A stretch of 64,000 nucleotides of DNA from Pseudomonas asiatica (GTDB taxonomy: Bacteria > Pseudomonadota > Gammaproteobacteria > Pseudomonadales > Pseudomonadaceae), in contig NZ_BLJF01000003.1 of assembly GCF_009932335.1 (NCBI RefSeq), positions 434,001 through 498,000 on the forward strand. The letters are read 5' to 3'. The position numbers and the translations under genes are program-made. Of this stretch, positions 54,288 through 63,801 are shown piece by piece. The notes beneath the pieces were generated by a model, which saw nothing but the letters and a program-made list of their open reading frames with translations, searched no databases and was not told the DNA's origin. Every line of letters starts with the position of its first letter. Positions within the stretch are counted from its first letter, which is position 1.

Positions 54288-55517
54288 TTAGAACAGCACG
54301 CGGGAACGGATGGTGCCCTTGACCTGTTGCAGCTTCTCTTGCGCCAGGTCGGAGTACTCGGCGTCAACGTCGATCACCACGTAACCGACTTTCTCGTTGG
54401 TCTGCAGGAACTGACCAGAGATGTTGATGCCGTTCTCGGCGAAGACCTTGTTGATTTCGCTGAGCACGCCCGGGATGTTTTCGTGGATGTGCAGCAGGCG
54501 GTGCTTGCCTGGGTGCGCCGGCAGGGCCACTTCCGGGAAGTTGACCGAGGATACCGAGGTACCGTTGTCGCTGTACTTGACCAGCTTCTCGGCCACTTCC
54601 AGGCCGATGTTGGCCTGGGCTTCGGCAGTGGAACCACCGATGTGCGGGGTCAGGATCACGTTGTCCAGGCCACGCAGCGGGCTTTCGAACTGCTCGTCGT
54701 TGGAGCGCGGCTCCACCGGGAACACGTCGATGGCGGCGCCGATCAGGTGCTGGTCCTTGATGGCGGCGGCCAGGTGGTCCAGCTCGACCACCGTGCCGCG
54801 TGCGGCGTTGATCAGGATCGCGCCCTTCTTCATCGCGCGGATTTCCTTCTCGCCGATCATCCACTGGGTGGACGGCAGCTCAGGCACGTGCAGCGAAACG
54901 ATGTCGGCCAGGCCCAGCAGCTCGTGCAGGCTGGTGACCTGCACGGCGTTGCCCAGTGGCAGCTTGGTCAGCGGGTCGTAGAAATACACCTGCATGCCCA
55001 TGTTCTCGGCCAGGACCGACAGCTGGGTGCCGATCGAGCCGTAACCGACGATACCCAGCTTCTTGCCGCGGATTTCGAAGGAATTGGCCGCGCTCTTGAT
55101 CCAGCCGCCACGGTGGCAGGAAGCGTTCTTCTCGGGGATGCCGCGCAGCAGCAGGATGGCTTCGGCCAGTACCAGTTCGGCTACCGAACGGGTGTTGGAG
55201 TATGGCGCGTTGAACACGGCGATACCGCGCTCGCGGGCAGCTTCCAGGTCGACCTGGTTGGTGCCGATGCAGAAGCAGCCAACGGCGACCAGTTTCTTGG
55301 CGCAGTCGAAGATCTCTTCGGTCAGCTGGGTGCGCGAACGGATGCCGATGAAGTGGGCATCTGCGATCTTTTCCTTCAGCTCGGCTTCCGGCAGCGAACC
55401 AGTGAGGTATTCGATGTTGGTGTAGCCGGCGGCCTTGAGGGTATCGACCGCGTTCTGGTGCACACCTTCAAGAAGAAGGAACCGGATCTTGCTCTTGTCG
55501 AGAGAAGTCTTGCTCAT
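54288..55517 (-). CDS. serA: D-3-phosphoglycerate dehydrogenase
   Basis: The 409-residue dehydrogenase oxidises 3-phosphoglycerate to phosphohydroxypyruvate, the first step of serine synthesis. It has the substrate and NAD domains with GIVGYGSIGTQLSVLAENMG as the Rossmann glycine motif, the acid/His pair in LTPHIGGSTAEAQ and a C-terminal ACT domain (VDAEYSDLAQEKLQQV). Family SerA enzymes of this group can also reduce 2-oxoglutarate to D-2-hydroxyglutarate. The divergent neighbour removes that product. Confidence 0.96.
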   Translation of the reverse strand: MSKTSLDKSKIRFLLLEGVHQNAVDTLKAAGYTNIEYLTGSLPEAELKEKIADAHFIGIRSRTQLTEEIFDCAKKLVAVGCFCIGTNQVDLEAARERGIAVFNAPYSNTRSVAELVLAEAILLLRGIPEKNASCHRGGWIKSAANSFEIRGKKLGIVGYGSIGTQLSVLAENMGMQVYFYDPLTKLPLGNAVQVTSLHELLGLADIVSLHVPELPSTQWMIGEKEIRAMKKGAILINAARGTVVELDHLAAAIKDQHLIGAAIDVFPVEPRSNDEQFESPLRGLDNVILTPHIGGSTAEAQANIGLEVAEKLVKYSDNGTSVSSVNFPEVALPAHPGKHRLLHIHENIPGVLSEINKVFAENGINISGQFLQTNEKVGYVVIDVDAEYSDLAQEKLQQVKGTIRSRVLF

Positions 55518-55690
55518 CTGCGTAAACCTGTATCCCGGAGAAAAAATGGCGAGGGTGATGCTAGGCGCAAAGGCGGCCTTAGCATGAACAGCGGGAGGGC
55601 TATGCTAGCATACGCGACACAATCTGAGCTTATCCCGACAGGTGAAGAGTGCTCAGGGTGACTATGAATAAGTCGAGAGTTCCAGCGATG

Positions 55691-57085
55691 ACCCACCCCG
55701 CTGTAATTGATGAACTGATGACCCTTGTCGACCCTGGCAAGGTCCTGACCGACGCAGCTTCCCTGGAAGCCTATGGCAAGGACTGGACCAAGCATTACCC
55801 ACCGGCACCCAGCGCCATCGTCTTTCCCAAGACGGTGGAGCAGGTGCAGGCGATCGTGCGCTGGGCCAATACGCACAAGGTGGCGCTGGTGCCGTCTGGC
55901 GGGCGTACCGGGCTTTCCGCAGGCGCCGTGGCGGCCAATGGCGAAGTGGTGGTCGCCTTCGACTACATGAACCAGATTCTCGGCTTCAATGCCTTCGACC
56001 GCACCGTGGTCTGCCAGCCAGGGGTGATTACCCGCCAGCTGCAGGCCTACGCCGAAGAACAGGGCCTGTATTACCCCGTGGACTTCGCCTCCAGCGGTTC
56101 CAGCCAGATTGGCGGCAATATCGGCACCAATGCCGGCGGAATCAAGGTGATTCGCTACGGCATGACCCGCAACTGGGTGGCCGGGTTGAAAGTGGTGACC
56201 GGCAAGGGTGAGCTGCTGGAGCTGAACAAGGACCTGATCAAGAACGCCACCGGCTACGACCTGCGGCAGCTGTTCATCGGTGCCGAAGGTACCCTGGGCT
56301 TTGTGGTCGAGGCCACCATGCGTCTGGACCGTGCGCCGCGCAACCTCACCGCGATGGTGCTGGGGACCCCGGATTTCGACTCGATCATGCCGGTGCTGCA
56401 TGCCTTCCAGGGCAAGCTGGACCTGACCGCCTTCGAGTTCTTTTCCGACAAGGGCCTGGCCAAGATCCTGGCGCGTGGCGATGTGCCGGCACCGTTCGAG
56501 ACCGACTGCCCGTTCTATGCGCTGCTGGAATTCGAGGCCAGCACCGAGGAGGTGGCCAACGAAGCCCTGGCCACCTTCGAGCACTGCGTCGAGCAAGGCT
56601 GGGTGCTGGACGGGGTGATGAGCCAGAGTGAGACCCAGCTGAAAAACCTGTGGAAACTGCGCGAGTACCTGTCGGAAACCATCTCGCACTGGACCCCGTA
56701 CAAGAACGACATTTCTGTCACGGTGTCGAAAGTGCCAGCGTTCCTGCGCGATATAGATGCCATCGTCGCCGAACATTACCCGGATTACGAAGTGGTGTGG
56801 TACGGCCACATCGGCGACGGCAACCTGCACCTGAACATCCTCAAGCCCGAGCACATGAGCAAGGACGACTTCTTCGCCTCGTGCACCAAGGTCAACAAGT
56901 GGGTGTTCGAGATCGTCGAGCGCTACAACGGCTCGATCTCCGCCGAGCATGGTGTGGGCATGACCAAGCGTGACTACCTGGGCTATAGCCGCTCGCCCGA
57001 AGAAATTGCCTGCATGAAGGCAATAAAGGCCGTGTTCGACCCTAACGGCATCATGAATCCGGGTAAGATCTTCGCACCTGAATAG
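55691..57085 (+). CDS. D-2-hydroxyglutarate dehydrogenase (FAD)
   Basis: The 464-residue FAD-linked oxidase has an FAD_binding_4 domain (SGGRTGLSAGAVAANGEVVV, SSQIGGNIGTNAGG) and a C-terminal FAD-oxidase cap. The metal-binding HIGDGNLHLN and the C-terminal GTGxxxxK-like region are as in D2HGDH. The Pseudomonas enzyme oxidises D-2-hydroxyglutarate to 2-oxoglutarate and is functionally linked to SerA, its divergent neighbour. The start at 55691 fits the usual family length; an ATG at 55664 has a better ribosome site (AGGGTG) and would add nine residues. Both are possible. Confidence 0.9.
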   Translation, partial: THPAVIDELMTLVDPGKVLTDAASLEAYGKDWTKHYPPAPSAIVFPKTVEQVQAIVRWANTHKVALVPSGGRTGLSAGAVAANGEVVVAFDYMNQILGFNAFDRTVVCQPGVITRQLQAYAEEQGLYYPVDFASSGSSQIGGNIGTNAGGIKVIRYGMTRNWVAGLKVVTGKGELLELNKDLIKNATGYDLRQLFIGAEGTLGFVVEATMRLDRAPRNLTAMVLGTPDFDSIMPVLHAFQGKLDLTAFEFFSDKGLAKILARGDVPAPFETDCPFYALLEFEASTEEVANEALATFEHCVEQGWVLDGVMSQSETQLKNLWKLREYLSETISHWTPYKNDISVTVSKVPAFLRDIDAIVAEHYPDYEVVWYGHIGDGNLHLNILKPEHMSKDDFFASCTKVNKWVFEIVERYNGSISAEHGVGMTKRDYLGYSRSPEEIACMKAIKAVFDPNGIMNPGKIFAPE

Positions 57086-57110
57086 AAAGCAGTGTCCAGA
57101 GGAGTCGGCC

Positions 57111-57776
57111 ATGAGTTACCAGCATCAGTACGTAGACGGCACACGCATTCACTTCCCGCTGGGCAAGGTGGTTTGCATCGGCCGTAACTATGCCGAGCAT
57201 GCCAAGGAGCTGGACAATCCGATCCCCACCGAACCGCTGCTGTTCATCAAGCCGGGCAGCTGCGTGGTACCAGCCGAGGGCGGCTTCAAGATCCCGACGG
57301 AACGTGGCTCGGTGCACTATGAGGCGGAAATTGCCGTGCTGCTGGGCAAGCCGCTGTCGACTCACCCGAGTGAGGAAGAGGTGCTGGACGCCATTTCCGG
57401 CTATGCACCGGCGCTAGACCTTACCCTGCGTGACGTGCAGGCCAAGCTGAAAGAGAAGGGCCTGCCCTGGGAGTTGGCCAAGTGCTTCGATGGCGCCTGC
57501 GTACTGCCGCCGTTCGTGTCGGCCGCCAGCTTCGAGGATGTGACCGACATCCCAGTGCGCCTGACCGTCAACGGCGAAGTTCGCCAGGATGGTAACAGCG
57601 CGATGATGCTCAACCCGATCGTGCCGATGATCCAGCACATGGCCGCGCATTTCTCGCTGCAGGCGGGGGATGTGATCCTCACCGGTACCCCGGCGGGTGT
57701 GGGGCCGTTCAATGTCGGTGACGAATTGGTGCTGGAGTTGCCGGGTGTGAGCCGCTTCGAAAGCCGGGTGCTCTGA
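57111..57776 (+). CDS. Fumarylacetoacetate hydrolase family protein
   Basis: The 221-residue FAH-fold enzyme has KVVCIGRNYAEHAKELDNP and the metal-binding SVHYEAEIAVLLGKPL. GDVILTGTPAGVGPF is the family signature. Members include acylpyruvate hydrolases and oxaloacetate decarboxylases. The substrate here is not known, but position after D2HGDH suggests a role in central oxo-acid metabolism or clean-up. AGAGGAG precedes the ATG. Confidence 0.9.
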   Translation: MSYQHQYVDGTRIHFPLGKVVCIGRNYAEHAKELDNPIPTEPLLFIKPGSCVVPAEGGFKIPTERGSVHYEAEIAVLLGKPLSTHPSEEEVLDAISGYAPALDLTLRDVQAKLKEKGLPWELAKCFDGACVLPPFVSAASFEDVTDIPVRLTVNGEVRQDGNSAMMLNPIVPMIQHMAAHFSLQAGDVILTGTPAGVGPFNVGDELVLELPGVSRFESRVL

Positions 57777-57790
57777 CTCGAGACCGCGTC

Positions 57791-57822
57791 GCCTTCTTCG
57801 CGGGTAAACCCGCGAAGAGGCC
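57791..57822. repeat. Solo REP-like palindrome
   Basis: CTTCTTCGCGGGTAAACCCGCGAAGAGG is a single collapsed unit lacking the GTGG head, between the FAH gene and the first SdiA-regulated-domain gene. Confidence 0.78.
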
Positions 57823-57896
57823 GGTCCTGTTTACCGATTTTTCACACCTGATCCGGATAATGCGCGAATCTTCGCCCATTTCCCCAGGACCCCTGC

Positions 57897-58817
57897 ATGC
57901 CATCTCCCTCCAGCGCCCCGGCAACCCCCAAGCGTCGTTTCTTTCTGCGCTGGCCCTTCGGCCTGGCTGTGGCGGCGGTAGTCGGCTATGGCGTGGCCGT
58001 AGCCATGCACTGGGATGACCGCGGTGCGCTGTGGGTCAAAGAAAGTTTCGAAAGCGCCGCCGAGCGCAGCGAGAGCGTATGGCTACCAGACTACAAGGTC
58101 GACATCAATGCCAAACCGTTGCCGGGCATGGACGACGATGAAGCTTCAGATGTGGCCTTCAACCCGCGTACCCGCACCCTGTTCGCAGTCATGGGCAAGA
58201 ACCCGATCCTGGTCGAACTGAGCCTGGATGGCGATGTACTGCGCAAGATCCCCCTCAACGGCTGGAACAACCCGGAAGGCGTCGCCGTACTGGAAGACGG
58301 CTACCTGGCAATCACCGATGAGCGCCTGCACGACCTGACCGTGGTCAAGGTGGATGCGCAGACCACCTCGTTGAACCATGATGATTTCCAGAGCCACGAC
58401 CTGGGCCCGTCGTTGAAGAGCAACAAGGGCTTCGAGGCGGTGGCCTGGGACCCGCTGCGCCAGCGCCTGGTCATCGGCGAGGAGCGCCCGCCCAGGCTGT
58501 ATACCTGGAATACCGACGGCCGCAGCCCGCTCACGGGTGAAAAACAGCTTTTGCCCAGTGATGAACTTGACCTGCGCAACCTATCGGCGCTTGGCGTGGA
58601 TCCGCGTACCGGCCACTTGCTGGTGCTGTCGTCCGACTCCAACATGCTTCTGGAACTGGACGAGCAGGGCCAGCAAGTCAGTTTCATGACCCTGCTCGGC
58701 GGTTTCAACGGCCTGCAGGACACCATCCCGCGTGCCGAAGGGGTGGCCATGGACGACAAGGGCAACCTGTACATGGTCAGCGAGCCTGCACTGTTCTATC
58801 GCTTCAGCAAAAACTGA
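57897..58817 (+). CDS. SdiA-regulated domain (YjiK-like) protein 1
   Basis: The 306-residue protein has one N-terminal membrane anchor (FGLAVAAVVGYGVAVAMHW) and a periplasmic beta-propeller-like SdiA-regulated domain (DDEASDVAFNPRTRTLFAVM, EGVAVLEDGYLAITDERLHD, KGFEAVAWDPLRQRLVIGEE). The biochemical function of the family is unknown. It has a tandem paralogue downstream. A 7-bp hairpin CATCCGA/TCGGATG (58824-58841) follows its stop. Confidence 0.87.
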   Translation: MPSPSSAPATPKRRFFLRWPFGLAVAAVVGYGVAVAMHWDDRGALWVKESFESAAERSESVWLPDYKVDINAKPLPGMDDDEASDVAFNPRTRTLFAVMGKNPILVELSLDGDVLRKIPLNGWNNPEGVAVLEDGYLAITDERLHDLTVVKVDAQTTSLNHDDFQSHDLGPSLKSNKGFEAVAWDPLRQRLVIGEERPPRLYTWNTDGRSPLTGEKQLLPSDELDLRNLSALGVDPRTGHLLVLSSDSNMLLELDEQGQQVSFMTLLGGFNGLQDTIPRAEGVAMDDKGNLYMVSEPALFYRFSKN

Positions 58818-58907
58818 CCCAAACATCCGACTTTTCGGATGCTGGCATTAAGCTTTACTTCAGTTGTTCGTGATTAGATTCGTCACCCCTGTGTCGAGTC
58901 TTCCCTC

Positions 58908-59810
58908 ATGCGCCGTTTTGTTCGTCCGTTCCCTGTTCTGGTCGTTATCGGCCTGATCCTGCTCGGCTTGGCCGGGCAGGAGTTTCGCCTGTTCGAGCGT
59001 GGCTGGTTCAACCTCAACGCCTGGTGGCAGCCAGCCGAGCAAAGCATCGGCCTGGACCGTTACCGGGTGGTGGTGGAGGCGCAGCCGATCGAGGGGCTGG
59101 ATGACGACATCTCGGCGCTGACCTACGACCCCGACCGCAAGACTCTGTTTACCGTTACCAATGCACGCTCGGAGCTGATCGAGCTGTCGCTGGACGGGCG
59201 CATCCTGCGCCGAGTGCCGCTGACCGGCTTCGGCGACCCGGAAGCCGTGGAGTACGTCGGGCCCAACAGCTATGTGATCACCGACGAGCGTCAGCAGCGG
59301 CTGATTCGCGTGCGCCTGGAGGACGACACGATGTTCCTCGATGCCGGCGATGCCGAGCAGCTGACCCTGGGCATTGGCCTGAATGGCAACAAGGGCTTCG
59401 AGGGGCTGGCCTATGATTCGGCGGGCAAGCGCCTGTTCGTGGCCAAGGAGCGTGACCCAATGCTGATCTACGAGGTGCATGGCTTCCCGCACGACAATCC
59501 TGAGCAGCCCTATGCGGTGCATGTGGTGCAGGACCGCAAGCGTGATTCGCGGCTGTTCGTGCGGGACCTGTCGAGCTTGCAGTTCGATGAGCGCAGCGGG
59601 CACCTGCTGGCGCTGTCGGACGAGTCGCGGCTGGTGCTGGAGCTGGATGTGGAGGGCCGGCCGCTGAGTACCTTGTCGTTGCGCAAGGGGTTCCAGGGGT
59701 TGCAGGCGACGGTGCCACAGGCGGAGGGGATTGCGATGGATGAGGCGGGGACCATCTATCTGGTCAGTGAGCCGAACCTGTTCTATGTGTTCAAACAGCC
59801 AGCGGAGTGA
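58908..59810 (+). CDS. SdiA-regulated domain (YjiK-like) protein 2
   Basis: The 300-residue paralogue of the preceding gene has the same architecture: a short N-terminal anchor, then the domain (DDDISALTYDPDRKTLFTVT, YVITDERQQRLIRVRLEDD, KGFEGLAYDSAGKRLFVAKE). The pair looks like an old tandem duplication with diverged sequence. Confidence 0.87.
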   Translation: MRRFVRPFPVLVVIGLILLGLAGQEFRLFERGWFNLNAWWQPAEQSIGLDRYRVVVEAQPIEGLDDDISALTYDPDRKTLFTVTNARSELIELSLDGRILRRVPLTGFGDPEAVEYVGPNSYVITDERQQRLIRVRLEDDTMFLDAGDAEQLTLGIGLNGNKGFEGLAYDSAGKRLFVAKERDPMLIYEVHGFPHDNPEQPYAVHVVQDRKRDSRLFVRDLSSLQFDERSGHLLALSDESRLVLELDVEGRPLSTLSLRKGFQGLQATVPQAEGIAMDEAGTIYLVSEPNLFYVFKQPAE

Positions 59811-59816
59811 GCAGGT

Positions 59817-59917
59817 GGGGCTGCTTTGCAGCCCATTCGCAGCACAAGGCTGCTCCTACAGGAAACCGCGTACCCCTGTAGGAGCAGCCTTGTGCTGCGA
59901 ATCGAGGGCGAAGCTCT
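59817..59917. repeat. REP pair, arms GCAGCACAAGGCTGC, GTAG head
   Basis: An inverted pair (GCACAAGGCTGCTCCTACAG and CTGTAGGAGCAGCCTTGTGC) has GGGGCTGC outer tails and lies between the convergent YjiK-like gene and rpiA. Confidence 0.9.
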
Positions 59918-59926
59918 AGCAGAAAG

Positions 59927-60601
59927 TTACTCGGCCTTGAGGCTCTTCACGCCCTCAGAGGTACCCAGCAGCAGCAAATCTGCCGGCCGCGCCGCGAACA
60001 GGCCGTTGGTCACCACGCCAACAATGGCATTGATCTGCGCTTCCAGCTCCACCGGGTTGGTGATCTGCAGGTTGTGCACATCGAGGATCACGTTGCCGTT
60101 GTCGGTAACCACGCCCTCACGGTACACCGGGTCACCGCCCAATTTGACCAGCTGGCGCGCCACGTGGCTGCGGGCCATCGGGATCACTTCGACCGGCAGC
60201 GGGAACGCGCCCAGCACCGGTACCAGCTTGCTGGCATCGGCGATGCAGATGAAGGTCTTGGCCACGGCGGCGACGATCTTCTCGCGGGTCAGGGCTGCGC
60301 CGCCGCCTTTGATCAGGTTCAGGTGCGCGTCGCTCTCGTCGGCGCCGTCCACGTAGAACTCCAGTTCGCTGACGCTGTTCAGCTCGTAGACCGGGATGCC
60401 ATGGCCCTTCAGACGCTGGGCAGTGGCTTCGGAGCTGGCGACCGCGCCGTCGAAGGCGGTCTTGTGCTGAGCCAGGGCGTCGATGAAGAAGTTGGCGGTC
60501 GAACCGGTGCCGACGCCGACGACGCTCTTTTCATCCAGCTTGGGCAGAATGAAGTCGACAGCGGCCTGGGCGACGGCCTGTTTGAGTTGGTCCTGGGTCA
60601 T
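59927..60601 (-). CDS. rpiA: Ribose-5-phosphate isomerase A
   Basis: The 224-residue enzyme interconverts ribose-5-phosphate and ribulose-5-phosphate. The family motifs [17 protein letters not shown], the acid region YVDGADESD and [13 protein letters not shown] are intact. It is divergent from ilvA with a 135-base spacer. Confidence 0.96.
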   Translation of the reverse strand: MTQDQLKQAVAQAAVDFILPKLDEKSVVGVGTGSTANFFIDALAQHKTAFDGAVASSEATAQRLKGHGIPVYELNSVSELEFYVDGADESDAHLNLIKGGGAALTREKIVAAVAKTFICIADASKLVPVLGAFPLPVEVIPMARSHVARQLVKLGGDPVYREGVVTDNGNVILDVHNLQITNPVELEAQINAIVGVVTNGLFAARPADLLLLGTSEGVKSLKAE

Positions 60602-60736
60602 GCGGGCTCCGAGAGGGGGCAGGGCGGTTTTGAAAAGAGCCTAGTATAACGGCTCGGGCGGCTTTGCTGTGGTCGCCCGACGTAGCGCTGGGGTAGACTC
60701 CCAGCCCTTGTCCCGCGGCCCAGTGATGCATTCCCG

Positions 60737-62251
60737 ATGCTCGAACAGTACGTCAAGAAGATCCTCACCTCGCGCGTCTACGACGTTGCGGTCGAAACCC
60801 CGCTCCAGAGCGCCGGGCAGCTGAGCAAGCGCCTGGGCAACCAGATTCTGCTCAAGCGCGAAGACCTGCAGCCGGTGTTCTCGTTCAAGATCCGCGGGGC
60901 CTACAACAAGCTGGCCCAACTGACCCCGGAAGAACTGGCCCGTGGCGTGGTCACCGCCTCGGCCGGCAACCACGCCCAGGGCCTAGCCCTGGCCGCGCGC
61001 GAGATGGGCATCAAGGCCACTATCGTGATGCCCAAGACCACCCCGGAGATCAAGGTCGAGGGCGTGCGTTCGCGGGGCGGCAAGGTGGTGCTGCATGGCG
61101 ACTCGTTCCCCGAGGCGCTGGCCTATTCGCTGAAACTGGTCGATGAAAAGGGCTTCGTCTACGTGCACCCCTACGACGACCCGCACACCATCGCCGGGCA
61201 GGGCACCGTGGCCATGGAGATCCTGCGCCAGCACCCAGGCCAGCTGGACGCGATCTTCGTGCCGGTGGGTGGCGGTGGCCTGATCGCCGGCATTGCTGCA
61301 TACGTGAAATACCTGCGCCCGGAAATCAAAGTGATTGGTGTCGAGCCGGACGACTCCAACTGCCTGCAGGCGGCCATGGCGGCCGGCGAGCGCGTGGTGC
61401 TGCCGCAGGTCGGGCTGTTCGCCGACGGCGTGGCGGTGGCGCAGATCGGCCAGCACACCTTCGACATCTGCCGCCATCATGTGGATGAAGTGGTCACCGT
61501 CAGTACCGACGAAATCTGCGCGGCTATCAAGGATATCTACGATGATACCCGCTCGATCACCGAACCTGCCGGTGCCTTGGGCGTGGCGGGCATCAAGAAG
61601 TACGTCGAGTTGTACGGCGTGACCGGGCAGACCCTGGTGGCCATCGACTCCGGTGCCAACGTCAACTTCGACCGCCTGCGCCATGTGGCCGAGCGTGCCG
61701 AGCTGGGTGAAAAGCGCGAAGCGATCATCGCCGTGACCATCCCTGAGCGCCCGGGCAGCTTCAAGGCCTTCTGCGAGGCTATCGGCAAGCGCCAGATCAC
61801 CGAATTCAACTACCGCAAGCACACCTCCGACGAGGCGCATATCTTCGTCGGCGTGCAGACCCACCCGGAAAACGACCCGCGTGCGGCGCTGGTACAGCAA
61901 CTGACCGAGCAGGGCTTCCCGGTTACCGACTTGACCGACAACGAGCTGGCCAAGCTGCATATTCGCCATATGGTTGGTGGTCATTCGGCCGGTGCCAGTG
62001 ACGAGATGGTGCTGCGCTTCGAGTTCCCCGAGCGGCCGGGGGCGCTGTTCAACTTCCTCAACAAGCTGGGCGGGCGCTGGAACATTTCGATGTTCCACTA
62101 CCGCAACCATGGCGCCGCTGACGGGCGCGTGGTGGCGGGGTTGCAGGTGCCGGAGGACGAGCGCCACATGGTGCCGGCGGCGCTGGCGAAGATCGGCTAC
62201 CCGTACTGGGACGAAACCGACAACCCGGCTTACAAGCTGTTCCTGGGCTGA
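60737..62251 (+). CDS. ilvA: Threonine ammonia-lyase, biosynthetic
   Basis: The 504-residue PLP enzyme makes 2-oxobutyrate for isoleucine synthesis. The PLP lysine is in FSFKIRGAYNK (Lys51). Two C-terminal ACT-like domains (about residues 330-405 and 425-500) are the sites of isoleucine feedback, marking the biosynthetic rather than the catabolic form. No strong ribosome site is seen. Confidence 0.96.
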   Translation: MLEQYVKKILTSRVYDVAVETPLQSAGQLSKRLGNQILLKREDLQPVFSFKIRGAYNKLAQLTPEELARGVVTASAGNHAQGLALAAREMGIKATIVMPKTTPEIKVEGVRSRGGKVVLHGDSFPEALAYSLKLVDEKGFVYVHPYDDPHTIAGQGTVAMEILRQHPGQLDAIFVPVGGGGLIAGIAAYVKYLRPEIKVIGVEPDDSNCLQAAMAAGERVVLPQVGLFADGVAVAQIGQHTFDICRHHVDEVVTVSTDEICAAIKDIYDDTRSITEPAGALGVAGIKKYVELYGVTGQTLVAIDSGANVNFDRLRHVAERAELGEKREAIIAVTIPERPGSFKAFCEAIGKRQITEFNYRKHTSDEAHIFVGVQTHPENDPRAALVQQLTEQGFPVTDLTDNELAKLHIRHMVGGHSAGASDEMVLRFEFPERPGALFNFLNKLGGRWNISMFHYRNHGAADGRVVAGLQVPEDERHMVPAALAKIGYPYWDETDNPAYKLFLG

Positions 62252-62282
62252 GCGGCTAAGCTAAGCCAGATATCTCGCTTTT

Positions 62283-62402
62283 TGTAGGAGCGGCCTTGTG
62301 TCGCGATGGGCCGCAAGGCGGCCCCGGCAATGTGTGATCATGGCCGAGATCCCGGGGCCGCTTTTGCGGCCCTTTCGCGACACAAGGCCGCTCCTACAAG
62401 GG
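62283..62402. repeat. REP pair, arms GCGGCCTTGTGTCGCG, GTAG head, outward orientation
   Basis: Tail-to-tail units begin TTGTAGGAGCGGCCTTGTGT and end ACACAAGGCCGCTCCTACAA. The inner spacer has a further hairpin, GGCCGCAAGGCGGCC / GGGGCCGCTTTTGCGGCCC. Confidence 0.9.
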
Positions 62403-62446
62403 TTAGGGGCTGCTGCAAAAATGGCCTGACAAAGGACAATTCGGAC

Positions 62447-63310
62447 ATGGAACACCTGACCACCCTCAAGACCCTGCACATCATCGCCACCGCGCTCCTG
62501 CTGCTGGGTGCTCTGGGCCTGGCGCTCTGGACCGTGCGCGCCCGCCGCCAGGGCGATGCCGAGGCCTACGCCAAGCTGCTGCGTCGGCCGCTGGTGTTCG
62601 TCTGGCTGGTGATGGGCCTGTGCCTGGTGAGCATGCCGTTCACCGGCTGGTGGCTGGTGCACCTGGTGGGCTGGCCGCTGGGGCAGACCTGGGTGCTGGC
62701 GTCCAGCGTCATCTATACGCTGGGCGCGTTTGCCGTGTGGTGGCTGCTGGTGCGGTTGAACCGGCTGCGCAAGGCCGAGGTGGTGGGGCTGCGCTTTACC
62801 TTGGCACTGGCGGTGTTCAGTGGGGTTTGCTTCCTGTCCATCGCCGGGCTGATGGGGGCCAAGCCGGTCTGTCAGCCTAGTGCTGTATGTACCGGCCTCT
62901 TCGCGGGCGCGCCCGCTCCCACAGGTACGGCGCAGCCCTCCAGGCCTGTGGTGATCCCTGTGGGAGCGGGCATGCCCGCGAAGTGGCCGCTACAGGAAAA
63001 CCTCAATCCCGCAGCGAAACCACAGGCCACCCACGCATCTCGGCCTCCGCCCGCAGCTTCGGGTCGGGGTCCACCGCCACCGCATGCGCCACCCGCTGCA
63101 ACAGCGGCAAATCGTTCATCGAGTCGCTATAGAAATAGCTGTCCTCAAGGTCGAAGCCGTTTTCCAGCATCCAGCGCTCCAGCCGCGTCACCTTGCCTTC
63201 ACGGAAACACGGTATATCGGTACTACGCCCGGTATAGCGGCCATCACGCGTTTCGCATTCGGTCGCCAGCAACACGCGAACCCCCAGGCGCCGGGCAATC
63301 GGTGCGGTGA
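62447..63310 (+). CDS. DUF2269 family membrane protein with REP-encoded and antisense tail
   Basis: The core of about 141 residues has four membrane helices ([56 protein letters not shown]) and matches DUF2269 membrane proteins. AAAGGAC precedes the ATG at 62447. After MGAKPV near residue 141, where such proteins normally end, the frame stays open. It continues through the REP at 62891-62988, then antisense to the HAD gene, to a stop at 63308-63310, giving 287 residues. Either the stop was lost or a base is wrong. The extension has no domain. Confidence 0.65.
   Translation: MEHLTTLKTLHIIATALLLLGALGLALWTVRARRQGDAEAYAKLLRRPLVFVWLVMGLCLVSMPFTGWWLVHLVGWPLGQTWVLASSVIYTLGAFAVWWLLVRLNRLRKAEVVGLRFTLALAVFSGVCFLSIAGLMGAKPVCQPSAVCTGLFAGAPAPTGTAQPSRPVVIPVGAGMPAKWPLQENLNPAAKPQATHASRPPPAASGRGPPPPHAPPAATAANRSSSRYRNSCPQGRSRFPASSAPAASPCLHGNTVYRYYARYSGHHAFRIRSPATREPPGAGQSVR
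62891..62988. repeat. REP pair inside the DUF2269 reading frame, GTGG head
   Basis: Units CGCGGGCGCGCCCGCTCCCA and TGGGAGCGGGCATGCCCGCG, with the same type of spacer (CAGGTACGGCGCAGCC and on) as the pairs near the RAYT gene. It lies between the DUF2269 core and the HAD gene. Confidence 0.92.
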
Positions 63311-63659
63311 CGAAGCGGTTGGTGGCGGTGATGATCACCAGCTGGTCGCCGGCCTCGCGGTGCTGCTGCAGCAAGGTCAGCGCCTTGGGCAGGATGATCG
63401 GCTCGATGCAGGCGCGCATGAAGTCGCGGTGCCATTCGTCGAGCTGGGCTACCGGTGTTGCCGCAAGGATTTCCATGGAAAAGGCCAGGTAGGCCTGCAG
63501 GTCCAGGGTGCCGTTCAGGTATTCCTGATAGAAGCCATCGTTGCGTTGCTTGTAGGTAACCGGGTCGAGGATGCCGCGCTGGCAAAGGTAGTCACCCCAG
63601 GCATGGTCGCTGTCGCCACCGAGGAGGGTATTGTCCAGGTCGAATAAAGCCAGGCGCAT
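63003..63659 (-). CDS. HAD-IB family phosphatase (SerB-like)
   Basis: The 218-residue HAD phosphatase has the nucleophile motif [13 protein letters not shown] (Asp7, Asp9), motif [11 protein letters not shown], and the motif III-IV acid pair [14 protein letters not shown]. The HAD-IB group includes phosphoserine and histidinol phosphatases; the exact substrate is unknown. The ATG at 63659 begins the conserved MRLALFDLD; a second ATG at 63674 lies five codons earlier. It is divergent from rppH. Confidence 0.87.
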   Translation of the reverse strand: MRLALFDLDNTLLGGDSDHAWGDYLCQRGILDPVTYKQRNDGFYQEYLNGTLDLQAYLAFSMEILAATPVAQLDEWHRDFMRACIEPIILPKALTLLQQHREAGDQLVIITATNRFVTAPIARRLGVRVLLATECETRDGRYTGRSTDIPCFREGKVTRLERWMLENGFDLEDSYFYSDSMNDLPLLQRVAHAVAVDPDPKLRAEAEMRGWPVVSLRD

Positions 63660-63801
63660 CGCGGTCACTCGCATAAGCCACAGGGTAGGCCCGCAGAATA
63701 CGGAGTTTTCACGCTGCTGCACATAAGCTTGGCGGGCGCGTTGCTGCGCTCGCAAGCTTTGTGGAACAATGCGGTGACATGCGTTTGCGAGGTTGCTGCC
63801 G

